DNA from: a bacterium
GTDB taxonomy: Bacteria > Ratteibacteria > UBA8468 > B48-G9 > JAFGKM01
Reading direction: 5' to 3'
Length of the DNA: 6,771 nucleotides
Assembly (NCBI GenBank): GCA_035371905.1
Contig: DAORXQ010000087.1
Coordinates: forward strand, 1-6,771
Shown here: piece after piece, positions 1-5,477 of the stretch
Position numbering within the stretch: position 1 is the first letter of the stretch
Layout of the letters: every line of letters starts with the position of its first letter
The notes under the pieces: model-generated
Seen by the model: only the letters and a program-made list of their open reading frames with translations
Databases searched by the model: none
Told to the model about the DNA's origin: nothing
Program-made: the position numbers and the translations under genes

Positions 1-70
1 GTAAAACAATAGCAACTACTACACTCAAAAACCCAAGAAAAAAACTCAAAAACATTAATGCCTTTTCCAT
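1..70 (-). CDS. Second copy of membrane-anchored coiled-coil protein gene (5' end only)
   Basis: This is the first 23 codons of a gene that runs off the left edge. The start at 68-70 reads MEKALMFLSFF and continues as one hydrophobic membrane segment ending VVVAIVL. It is a near copy of the gene at 1111-1437: 65 of the 70 bases match, and the 53 bases nearest the start codon are identical. At protein level the visible part differs from the other copy at only a few residues (VVVAIVL against VVMAFVL). The same promoter and ribosome binding site precede it. The function is unknown. By analogy with the complete copy it should be a single-pass inner-membrane protein with a coiled coil outside the membrane segment. 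The gene may open a second accessory cassette beyond the window. Confidence 0.8.
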   Translation of the reverse strand, partial: MEKALMFLSFFLGFLSVVVAIVL

Positions 71-89
71 TTTCTTCCCCTTTCTTTTT

Positions 90-119
90 ATTATACTCCT
101 CTTTTATTCAATTTGGCAA
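90..119 (-). promoter_or_regulatory. Sigma70-type promoter of cassette copy 2
   Basis: On the minus strand TTGCCA (114-119) is followed after 18 bases by a perfect TATAAT (90-95). The start codon lies 25 bases downstream, with an AAGGGGAAG ribosome binding site between them. The -10 box, the spacing and the binding site are the same in the cassette copy at 1457-1486, which strengthens the call. Confidence 0.65.
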
Positions 120-171
120 GTTTTTTATATTTCCTCATTTTTTCTCCTATTTTACCACCTAAATAAGTCAT

Positions 172-334
172 TTAACTGAAATAAAAGAGTATTGCAATAT
201 TAGATATTATAAATGAATATATGTTTTCATAAGGAGAACTTAACAAAATAAAAAAAGCAAATAAAAAATTCTCTCTTTGTTAAAGGAATAAAATATCTTA
301 TAATAAACCCACTTATCAAACCACCAGAAATCAT
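172..334 (-). pseudogene. Apparent continuation of the small membrane protein, in two shifted frames
   Basis: Two open stretches follow the hydrophobic gene that stops at 331. The first starts with an ATG (332-334) that overlaps the upstream stop as ATGA. It runs 35 codons to 227, beginning MISGGLISGFIIRYF. The second is in another frame and reads SSPYENIYSFIISNI before stopping at 172-174. Adding one T to the T7 tract at 337-343 and removing one from the T7 tract at 250-256 joins all three pieces. The result is one membrane protein of about 135 residues with roughly four hydrophobic segments. The piece may be a decayed gene, an assembly artefact at homopolymers, a phase-variable gene, or chance hydrophobicity in a T-rich strand. 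Its last codon abuts the conserved boundary of the next repeat, which fits a gene that ends the cassette. Confidence 0.4.
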
Positions 335-579
335 TGAAAAAAACTCAAAATAATATTAAAGAAAAAACGCGATACTAAACTTGGAAAAATAAAATTTAAA
401 ATGTCGTCAATATGAGAGATTGTAGCTCTATAAATTTTTCTTAAAATTTCTATCTTCACAAAAATTATATTTATTGCTGTTATTAAAAACGGGCCTATTA
501 AAAATCCAAATATACTTAAAGATAATATTTTTATAAATTTTTTAATTTTTTGAACAAAATCACCGGAGATGATATTCAA
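331..579 (-). CDS. Small hydrophobic membrane protein, candidate partner or immunity protein of the RHS tip
   Basis: I do not recognise a family. Read from a TTG at 577-579 the protein has 82 residues: a short charged N-terminus (QKIKKFIK), a long membrane segment around residues 18-40, a polar linker (KIEILRKIYRATISHIDD), and a second hydrophobic stretch to the end. The frame is open up to an ATG at 804, but that extension is a shadow of the RHS tail. The TTG is preferred because a perfect AGGAGG lies 5 bases before it. The start overlaps the last 20 bases of the RHS gene, so the two should be translationally coupled, as toxin and immunity genes often are. The immunity role is inferred from position only. 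The T-rich strand can mimic membrane proteins by chance. Confidence 0.45.
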   Translation of the reverse strand: MNIISGDFVQKIKKFIKILSLSIFGFLIGPFLITAINIIFVKIEILRKIYRATISHIDDILNFIFPSLVSRFFFNIILSFFQ

Positions 580-1114
580 AATTTCCTCCTGCAATACATA
601 ATGGTAAAGCATTATCACAAGACTCTTCACAATCGTCGCGCATTTTACCAACAAAATTATTCCGGCAATACTCATAATAACACCGAGCCCTGCAAGAATG
701 ACAGTAAAAATAATTGAATATTTGCTCAAAAGTAGGACCAAACCAATGAACACAGGGTGAAGGAGGTGGACAGTCATAAGAAAAAGAAGGTTGGGTACCT
801 TCACTATCGTAATATATTATTGGGTTATTCCTTACATACTCATACAAATTCAAACCACCTTCCTCACCTATTAAATCTCTACTTACAAACCTACCTACCT
901 CACTTTCATACCACCTCTGACCTAATAAATACAAACCTATATCTCCTTCCTTATAATAACCCTCTCTTCCTACATACTCATACGGCTGACTGATTGAACC
1001 TGAACTACTTAATAAATTACCAAAGGCATCATAAACATACTCTTGAATAATTGCTCCTGTCTCATCTGTCATAAATCTTACACTTCCAAGCCGGTCATAA
1101 TCTTTCTTAATCAT
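560..1114 (-). CDS. RHS/YD-repeat protein, orphan C-terminal tip with cysteine-rich tail
   Basis: The protein has 184 residues and matches only the end of an RHS repeat-associated core. Visible parts are DYDRLGSVRFMTDETG (5-20), YVYDAFGNLL (26-35), GLYLLGQRWYESEVGRF (60-76) and SRDLIGEEGGLNLYEYVRNNP (78-98). Complete RHS proteins are many hundreds to thousands of residues long and form a shell around a toxic C-terminus, so this is a fragment or orphan module. The usual core-ending DPxG appears as DSEG (103-106). The tail after it is unrelated to known toxins that I can recognise. It is cysteine-rich, with Cys at 115, 121, 138, 141, 145, 150, 162, 166 and 173, including a CX3C-X16-CX3C arrangement (141-145, 162-166) that could form a disulfide-stapled helical hairpin. 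The ATG overlaps the stop of the coiled-coil gene (ATGA). In frame, an upstream stop follows only a few codons before the ATG, so the core was cut just before the YDRLGSV motif. Confidence 0.85.
   Translation of the reverse strand: MIKKDYDRLGSVRFMTDETGAIIQEYVYDAFGNLLSSSGSISQPYEYVGREGYYKEGDIGLYLLGQRWYESEVGRFVSRDLIGEEGGLNLYEYVRNNPIIYYDSEGTQPSFSYDCPPPSPCVHWFGPTFEQIFNYFYCHSCRARCYYEYCRNNFVGKMRDDCEESCDNALPLCIAGGNFEYHLR
585..590 (-). promoter_or_regulatory. Perfect Shine-Dalgarno inside the RHS gene, deciding the TTG start of the next gene
   Basis: AGGAGG on the minus strand lies 5 bases upstream of the TTG at 577-579, within the last 31 bases of the RHS coding region. It is the only perfect AGGAGG seen before a start in this window. 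The housekeeping genes have no recognisable site. It supports a real, coupled start for the small hydrophobic protein. Confidence 0.55.
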
Positions 1115-1437
1115 CCTGGCATTTTCTCAAGTACTTTGTTTATTAATTCTCTTGTCTTTTCTCCTTCTGATTTTATTAGTGTGCCTAAAAGTCTCAATGT
1201 ATCATCCATCTTCTCCATTTTCGCATCCATCCTCTCAAGCATTTCTCTGTGGGCTATATCCATTCTCTCCATTCTTTCATCCATCCTCTCTATCATCTTT
1301 TGTGTCTCACTTATTAAACTTTTTGCTCTCTCATCTTCTGTCCTTACTAATTTATTCGTATTATAACTTAAAACAAAAGCCATAACTACACTCAAAAACC
1401 CAAGAAAAAAACTCAAAAACATTAATGCCTTTTCCAT
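1111..1437 (-). CDS. Membrane-anchored coiled-coil protein
   Basis: The protein has 108 residues and no family that I recognise. A single hydrophobic segment (about 5-24, MFLSFFLGFLSVVMAFVL) follows the short N-terminus MEKA. The rest (about 30-105) is highly charged and helical, with methionine-rich near-repeats such as ERMDERMERMD (50-60), LERMDAKMEKMDD (67-79) and a Leu/Ile-rich end, as expected for a coiled coil. With one membrane anchor it may form an oligomeric membrane scaffold. Its stop codon overlaps the start of the RHS tip (ATGA), so the two proteins are probably made together. It has its own promoter and a moderate ribosome binding site (AAGGGGAAG). A near-identical second copy begins at 70. 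A phage-like or cell-surface tether role is possible but not shown by the sequence. Confidence 0.75.
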   Translation of the reverse strand: MEKALMFLSFFLGFLSVVMAFVLSYNTNKLVRTEDERAKSLISETQKMIERMDERMERMDIAHREMLERMDAKMEKMDDTLRLLGTLIKSEGEKTRELINKVLEKMPG

Positions 1438-1527
1438 TTTCTTCCCCTTTTCTTTTATTATACTCCTCTTTTATTCTTTTTGACAATTGCTCTATTATTT
1501 TTTATTTCACTACCTAAATAAGTCATT
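1368..1527 (-). repeat. Direct repeat, copy 1 (cassette leader plus start of coiled-coil gene)
   Basis: This is the partner of 1-172. The block from the coiled-coil start codon back through the promoter is nearly identical, and a conserved 16-base block (1512-1527) marks the outer boundary. The boundary lies only 11 bases beyond the mltG stop, so the array appears to have been inserted directly behind the housekeeping operon. Beyond 1527 the sequences part: this copy runs into mltG and copy 2 runs into the membrane-protein frame. Confidence 0.85.
1457..1486 (-). promoter_or_regulatory. Sigma70-type promoter of cassette copy 1
   Basis: On the minus strand TTGTCA (1481-1486) is followed after 18 bases by TATAAT (1457-1462). 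The predicted transcription start is near 1450, giving a short leader of about a dozen bases that contains the AAGGGGAAG binding site before the ATG at 1435-1437. I see no clear terminator between mltG and this promoter, so read-through from the housekeeping operon is also possible. Confidence 0.7.
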
Positions 1528-1538
1528 AAAATTTTATA

Positions 1539-2534
1539 TCACATTGAGTTCTGTTGTAAATCGGTTTCAGGGGTTATTTTATTAGATAGATATTTTTTAA
1601 TTGCTTCAAGATGTTCTGAATATGTTTTTGAAAAATAATTTGTTCCATCTCCTTTTGAAAGAAAAAACATATAATCTGTATTTATTGGATTTAAAGCAGC
1701 AATCAAAGAATCCTTTCCAGGATTACATATAGGAGTAGGTGGAAGCCCTTTATAAATATAGGTGTTATAAGGTGATTTTATTTTAAGGTCTGATTTTGTT
1801 AACCTCTTTTTTTTATATCCGAGAGCATATTCAACAGTTGAACAACTTTCAATCGGTATATTTTTTTTGAGTCGTTTATATATAATTCCCGCAATTATTT
1901 TTCTTTCTGAACTTAAACCTGCTTCTTTCTCAACTATTGAAGCGACAGTCACAATTTCTTTTACTTTTTTCCAGTTTTTTTCATGTATTTCTTCATCATA
2001 AATCTGCTCAAAAACATTTTTAAAATTTTTCCACATTTTTATACATATACTTTCAATTGAAATATTATAAGGAAAATAATAAGTATCGGGGAAAAGAAAA
2101 CCCTCAAAATTATTATTTTTAGCATACTCTATAAATTCATTTTTATCTTTTATAAGATGTGATTTTTCAAGTATTTCTCCGATATCATAAATATTTGAAC
2201 CTTCAGGAACTGTAATCTTAACAAGTGCAATTTCTCCCTTTACAAGTTTTTCAATAACCCTTTTTAAGGGTGTTCTTCCTGAAAACTCATATATTCCAGA
2301 TTTTAATTTTTTCTGAACATTATATTTATTTGTCCAGTATAAAAACCATTTAGTACTTTTAATAATTCCTTCCTCTTTCAAAATTTTAGCAACTTCATAA
2401 GCATTTTTATTTTCCGGTATTTCAACAAGTTTTGTTACTGGAACTAAAGGAGGTAGTGTTATAATTTTTATTAAAAAAAATCCAGTTATTATAATAATGA
2501 ATATTAAAAGAAGGGTTCTATTTTTTTTATCCAT
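1539..2534 (-). CDS. mltG: Endolytic murein transglycosylase MltG (YceG-like)
   Basis: MltG cuts nascent glycan strands in peptidoglycan at the outer face of the inner membrane and helps set glycan chain length. The 331-residue protein has a membrane anchor at about 8-27, a LysM-like region (about 38-105), then the catalytic domain. Family motifs are LFPDTYYFP (147-155), VASIVEKEAG (197-206, containing the conserved glutamates E202 and E204, one of them catalytic), ERKIIAGIIYKRL (210-222), STVEYALG (232-239), SPYNTY (254-259) and GLPPTPICNPG (263-273, where many homologs have GLPPGPI.NPG). The length is typical. Its ATG overlaps the end of cinA by 8 bases, so it is the last gene of the prepilin-yfcE-cinA-mltG operon. 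No Shine-Dalgarno is visible, which fits coupling to cinA translation. Confidence 0.95.
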   Translation of the reverse strand: MDKKNRTLLLIFIIIITGFFLIKIITLPPLVPVTKLVEIPENKNAYEVAKILKEEGIIKSTKWFLYWTNKYNVQKKLKSGIYEFSGRTPLKRVIEKLVKGEIALVKITVPEGSNIYDIGEILEKSHLIKDKNEFIEYAKNNNFEGFLFPDTYYFPYNISIESICIKMWKNFKNVFEQIYDEEIHEKNWKKVKEIVTVASIVEKEAGLSSERKIIAGIIYKRLKKNIPIESCSTVEYALGYKKKRLTKSDLKIKSPYNTYIYKGLPPTPICNPGKDSLIAALNPINTDYMFFLSKGDGTNYFSKTYSEHLEAIKKYLSNKITPETDLQQNSM

Positions 2535-3747
2535 TTTTCATCAGAATTTCCCTCAATAATTCAAATCCTTTATAAACCGCTCGTTCTCTTATAGTTTGTC
2601 TGTCTCCTGAAAAAATAAAGTTTCTTGCAAAAACACTTTTTTTATATGCAACACCAATCCATACAAGCCCAACTGGTTTTTCTAAAGTCCCTCCGGTTGG
2701 TCCAGCAATCCCAGTAAAACTTAAAGAAATATCTGCTTTTCCATATTTTTTAGCATTTTTTGCCATATATATTGCGACCTGTTCACTTACTGCTCCATAT
2801 TTCCTTAAAATTGTTTTTGGTACTTTTAAAATTTTTTTCTTTAAAATGTTACTGTAAGTTATAAATCCACCCATAAAATATTCAGAACTACCGGGTATAT
2901 CTGTAATCAATTTGCATGCAAGACCGCCTGAACATGATTCTGCAATAGCAAGTTTTAATTTTTTTTCTTTTAATAAATTTCCGATTAACTCTGGAATAGA
3001 AGGAAGATTAACTCCAAGAAAATTAACACCAAACCTTTCTTTTATAATATTTTCAACTTTTTCAAATTTTTTTCCCTCTTTTTTTGATAATATTAAAACA
3101 AGTTCTATTAAATTTGGACGAGCCAGAATTGTTAAATTTTCTTTCATTTCATTTATTAAATCACTTAATTTTGTTTCAACTTCTGATTCTGGAACTCCAA
3201 TAATAGAATAAATTTTTGAAACTACTTCTTCTTTCTTAAATTTTTCTTCAATTAATTTAACAGTTTTTTCAAGCATTGGTTTAAGTTCATTTGGAGGTCC
3301 CGGTAATATCAAAATCAACTTATTATTTTTTTCAATTAACATTCCAGGTGCAGTTCCATTTTCGTTTTCAATTATTTGACTACCTTCAATTATATATGCC
3401 TGTCTTTTATTTATTTCTGGTGGTGTAATATTTCTTCTTTTAAATTTTTCTTCTATATTTTTCCAGATTTTCTCATCAAAAATAAGTTTTCTATTTAATG
3501 CTTCTGCTATTGCCTCCCTTGTTAAATCATCAAAAGTTGGTCCAAGTCCTCCTGTGATTATTATAAGGTCTGATTCCTCAAAAGAATTTAGAAATGTTTT
3601 TTTTATTTCCTCTTTATTATCACCAACAACTGTACATCTTGATATTTTAAACCCTGACTGCAACAAAATTCTTGAAATTAAATTTATATTTGTATTTACT
3701 CTATCAAAAAGTAATTCAGAGCCAATATTTATAACCTCAACTCTCAT
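2527..3747 (-). CDS. cinA: CinA family protein: nucleotide-processing domain plus NMN deamidase domain
   Basis: The protein has 406 residues and the full two-domain architecture. The N-terminal molybdopterin-binding-like (COG1058) domain (about 1-170) shows INIGSELL (6-13), TGGLGPTFDDLT (65-76), NGTAPGM (130-136) and LPGPPNE (148-154); in studied CinA proteins it has ADP-ribose pyrophosphatase activity. The C-terminal PncC-type domain (about 252-406) shows AESCSGG (269-275), TGIAGPTGG (345-353) and KPVGLVWIG (357-365), as in nicotinamide mononucleotide deamidases of pyridine nucleotide recycling. The key serine motif SCSGG is intact, so activity is expected. The gene starts 2 bases after the yfcE stop and overlaps mltG by 8 bases. 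The name reflects competence induction in streptococci; nothing here indicates a competence role. Confidence 0.96.
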   Translation of the reverse strand: MRVEVINIGSELLFDRVNTNINLISRILLQSGFKISRCTVVGDNKEEIKKTFLNSFEESDLIIITGGLGPTFDDLTREAIAEALNRKLIFDEKIWKNIEEKFKRRNITPPEINKRQAYIIEGSQIIENENGTAPGMLIEKNNKLILILPGPPNELKPMLEKTVKLIEEKFKKEEVVSKIYSIIGVPESEVETKLSDLINEMKENLTILARPNLIELVLILSKKEGKKFEKVENIIKERFGVNFLGVNLPSIPELIGNLLKEKKLKLAIAESCSGGLACKLITDIPGSSEYFMGGFITYSNILKKKILKVPKTILRKYGAVSEQVAIYMAKNAKKYGKADISLSFTGIAGPTGGTLEKPVGLVWIGVAYKKSVFARNFIFSGDRQTIRERAVYKGFELLREILMKNG

Positions 3748-3749
3748 TT

Positions 3750-4301
3750 TTATAGATTTTCTTTCTTAATTATTGACTGGTCAAAAAGATTATAAATTTT
3801 AACAGACTTTTCACTTAAGTCAATCATTGCGGAGGTGGGTATTTTTTCCTTTGGGATAGAAGGACTTCCTGGATTTAAAATTATAATATTTTCTATTTTT
3901 TCAAGTGAAGGTATATGAGTATGTCCTGAAATTAAAAAATTAACCTTCCATTTTTTTCCAAGTTCTGTCCATTCTTCTTTTCTAAAAATATGTCCATGTG
4001 ATACAATAAATCTCAAATTATTTATTTGATAAAAAAGAAAAGGACTTGCCATTGGAATGTTTAAAAATGTCTGGTCAACTTCTGAATCGCAGTTTCCTTT
4101 TGATATTAAAAGTGGAATTTTTAAACTGTTAAATATATTCAATAATTCCTTTGGAGAATACTTTTCAGGAACTGGATTTCCTGGTCCATGGTTAAAGAGG
4201 TCTCCACAATGAATTATAATATCAGAATCTTTTAAAATTTCCCATCCTTTTTCCCAACCACCCAAACTACCGTGAGTATCACTTATAATTCCTATTTTCA
4301 T
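3750..4301 (-). CDS. yfcE: YfcE-type metallophosphoesterase (phosphodiesterase)
   Basis: A cytosolic two-metal phosphoesterase of the YfcE/MJ0936 family. The 183 residues equal the length of E. coli YfcE. Metal-binding motifs are complete: SDTHGS (7-12, D8 and H10), CGDLFNHGP (32-40, D34 and N37), GNCDSEVDQ (69-77, N70), SHGH (101-104) and GHTH (126-129), followed by NPGSPSIPK (143-151). The NHGP and GNCDSEVDQ segments are specifically YfcE-like, which is why the symbol is given. Characterised members hydrolyse model phosphodiesters in a manganese-dependent way, but their natural substrate is not settled. The gene lies 5 bases after the prepilin gene and 2 bases before cinA. No ribosome binding site is visible. 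Confidence 0.93.
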   Translation of the reverse strand: MKIGIISDTHGSLGGWEKGWEILKDSDIIIHCGDLFNHGPGNPVPEKYSPKELLNIFNSLKIPLLISKGNCDSEVDQTFLNIPMASPFLFYQINNLRFIVSHGHIFRKEEWTELGKKWKVNFLISGHTHIPSLEKIENIIILNPGSPSIPKEKIPTSAMIDLSEKSVKIYNLFDQSIIKKENL

Positions 4302-4306
4302 ATTTT

Positions 4307-4795
4307 TTATTTTAGATTTATTTTAGGTTCTGTTGAAACACGACCATCTGGATAAATAATTGAATATCTTCCTGTATGGGGAGGTGGAATATCTTTACTT
4401 ACTGCTGTCATTTCAGTTAAAAGCCATGTTGAAGAGGATAAATCTTCTAACCTTCTTCCGTTTACATTATCATTCCATATATAATTTGTTCCATATTTAT
4501 TAAGTTCATCAGGTAATGAAGGACAGAATAATACCTTACCTTTTATATTATAAGATTTTAAAATATTATGGATTCCTTTTTGATCATTAATTGAAGATGG
4601 GAAAAATTTTGCATCAGGTAATCTATCATTGTCCTGCTGGAACATAACAAGTGCCTGATATATCTGTTTTAAATTGTTTAAACAATCAGTTGCTTTACCT
4701 CTCTGTATTGCTGCGGTATATACACTCAAAGAAAGAGATGTTACAATTCCTGCTACAAAAGTTACTTCTACCAATGTGAACCCTTTTTTTCTCAT
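4307..4795 (-). CDS. Type IV pilin-like prepilin with H-X9-DG motif
   Basis: The 162-residue protein begins MRKKGFTLVEVTFVAGIV, a class III (type IV pilin) signal: prepilin peptidase should cut after G5, the mature chain starts with F6, and E10 is the conserved Glu+5. The hydrophobic helix covers about 6-29. The segment CLNNLKQIYQALVMFQQDN (38-56) is typical of pseudopilins in type II secretion or pilus systems. H140 followed after nine residues by D150-G151 fits the H-X9-DG processing-associated motif seen mostly in Planctomycetes, Verrucomicrobia and related lineages. No pilus or secretion assembly genes are adjacent, so its partners lie elsewhere. It heads the operon with yfcE, cinA and mltG. 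Its promoter is 6 bases from the ATG, so translation probably starts on a leaderless mRNA. Confidence 0.9.
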   Translation of the reverse strand: MRKKGFTLVEVTFVAGIVTSLSLSVYTAAIQRGKATDCLNNLKQIYQALVMFQQDNDRLPDAKFFPSSINDQKGIHNILKSYNIKGKVLFCPSLPDELNKYGTNYIWNDNVNGRRLEDLSSSTWLLTEMTAVSKDIPPPHTGRYSIIYPDGRVSTEPKINLK

Positions 4796-4801
4796 ATTTT
4801 T

Positions 4802-4830
4802 ATTTTAACTTTAAATTAAGTGGATGTCAA
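4802..4830 (-). promoter_or_regulatory. Promoter of the prepilin-yfcE-cinA-mltG operon, predicted leaderless
   Basis: On the minus strand a perfect TTGACA (4825-4830) is followed after 17 bases by TAAAAT (4802-4807), five of six matches to TATAAT. Only 6 bases separate the -10 box from the ATG at 4793-4795, so transcription should begin on or next to the start codon. No Shine-Dalgarno is present in the remaining bases. Confidence 0.7.
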
Positions 4831-4844
4831 ATGCAAGTTGTTTT

Positions 4845-4873
4845 TTGACATAAAAACGTAGGTGAAGTAAACT
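4845..4873 (+). promoter_or_regulatory. Promoter of queE-queC, predicted leaderless
   Basis: A perfect TTGACA (4845-4850) is followed after 17 bases by TAAACT (4868-4873), four of six matches to the -10 consensus. The ATG of queE is 7 bases further (4881), so the predicted transcript starts at the start codon. An AGGTGA at 4860-4865 is 15 bases from the ATG and lies between the promoter boxes, so it would not be in the mRNA. The -35 box is the mirror of the divergent promoter: TTTGACA at 4844-4850 pairs with TGTCAAA at 4825-4831. Confidence 0.6.
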
Positions 4874-4880
4874 TTTAAAA

Positions 4881-5477
4881 ATGATTTATAGAGTAACAGA
4901 AATTTTCTATTCATTACAGGGAGAGGGATTGTTACAGGGTTTACCTTTTATTTTTCTGAGATTTTCCGGATGTAATCTGAAATGTTTTTTCTGTGATACA
5001 AAATATGCATGGAAAAAAGGAAAGAAAATGACTGAAGGAGAAATCTTAAAAGAAATAGAAAAATTTGAATGTAAAAGGGTCTGTTTTACAGGTGGAGAAC
5101 CATTTTTACAGGAAATTGAGTGTATTTTAAAAATATTGAAAGAAAAAAAATACTGGATATCAGTTGAAACAAATGGAACAATCTGGAAAGACATAAAATT
5201 TGACTGGATTACTGTAAGTCCTAAAATTGAAGGGATGAAATTTCATAAGTGTGGTTATGATGAAAGATTTAGAGATACAGGTGATGAATTTAAATATGTG
5301 ATAGTTGATGAAAAAACTTTTGATTTTATTGATGAAAAAATAAAAAAACCTGTAATTTTACAACCTGTGAATAATGACCCTGTAATTTCAGAAAAAATAG
5401 TTGAATTTTTAAAAAGCAAACAGAAAGATAACTGGTATTTAAGATTACAAATACATAAAATACTAAAAATAAAATGA
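4881..5477 (+). CDS. queE: 7-carboxy-7-deazaguanine synthase QueE (radical SAM)
   Basis: QueE converts 6-carboxy-5,6,7,8-tetrahydropterin to 7-carboxy-7-deazaguanine with a [4Fe-4S] cluster and S-adenosylmethionine, in the path to preQ0 and queuosine. The 198-residue protein shows TEIFYSLQGEG (6-16), the cluster motif CNLKCFFC (C31, C35, C38; CX3CX2C), TGGEP (70-74), ETNGT (96-100), SPK (113-115) and an ending LQIHKIL (189-195). It is a little shorter than many homologs but has the start and end expected of a full gene. It overlaps queC by 4 bases. The ATG at 4881 lies directly behind a predicted promoter, so the transcript should be leaderless. QueD and FolE, which supply its substrate, are not in the window. 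Confidence 0.96.
   Translation: MIYRVTEIFYSLQGEGLLQGLPFIFLRFSGCNLKCFFCDTKYAWKKGKKMTEGEILKEIEKFECKRVCFTGGEPFLQEIECILKILKEKKYWISVETNGTIWKDIKFDWITVSPKIEGMKFHKCGYDERFRDTGDEFKYVIVDEKTFDFIDEKIKKPVILQPVNNDPVISEKIVEFLKSKQKDNWYLRLQIHKILKIK

Larger units (their letters stand above)
1..172 (-). repeat. Direct repeat, copy 2 (cassette leader plus start of coiled-coil gene)
   Basis: This copy matches 1368-1527 in the same orientation. Bases 18-109 match 1385-1476 with only two mismatches in 92. The outer part (110-156) has diverged and carries a net 12-base length difference. The outer boundary is again conserved as a 16-base block (157-172 against 1512-1527). The distance between the two copies is 1367 bases, measured at the start codons. 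The repeat holds the promoter, the ribosome binding site and the first codons of the coiled-coil gene. The left edge of the window cuts it, so its true length is unknown. Confidence 0.85.

Noticed and set aside
336..350. A 15-base word shared by the membrane gene (336-350) and the coiled-coil gene copies (36-50, 1403-1417)
   Set aside because: It is mostly homopolymer A/T sequence; chance or codon bias in Phe/Leu-rich stretches explains it, with no flanking similarity.
580..804. N-terminal half of a 157-aa hydrophobic protein starting at an ATG at 804
   Set aside because: It lies wholly inside the RHS tail in another frame, has no ribosome binding site noted, and the RHS frame is supported by family motifs and a regular cysteine pattern. 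The TTG at 579 is a better start.
757..1385. Plus-strand open frames across the RHS and coiled-coil genes
   Set aside because: They are antisense shadows: low-complexity Ser/Leu/His-rich products, no family likeness, and their repeats mirror the coiled-coil codons of the minus-strand gene.
1111..1437. A phage tail-fibre or methyl-accepting chemotaxis assignment for the coiled-coil protein
   Set aside because: Only generic features (one membrane helix and charged heptads) are present; no chemotaxis signalling hairpin or phage domain is visible.
1438..1538. A transcription terminator between mltG and the cassette
   Set aside because: No GC-rich stem followed by a T run could be found on the minus strand; the region is plain AT-rich sequence plus the promoter.
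2912..3769. Plus-strand open frames inside cinA
   Set aside because: These are antisense to strong CinA motifs and rich in Phe and Ser, as expected from the complement of Lys/Glu-rich AT-rich coding sequence.
4860..4865. AGGTGA as the ribosome binding site of queE
   Set aside because: It is 15 bases from the ATG, too far, and lies upstream of the predicted transcription start.
4831..4880. A preQ1 riboswitch in front of queE
   Set aside because: The predicted transcript starts at or next to the ATG, so there is no leader to hold an aptamer, and no C-rich hairpin or A-rich tail of that kind was seen.
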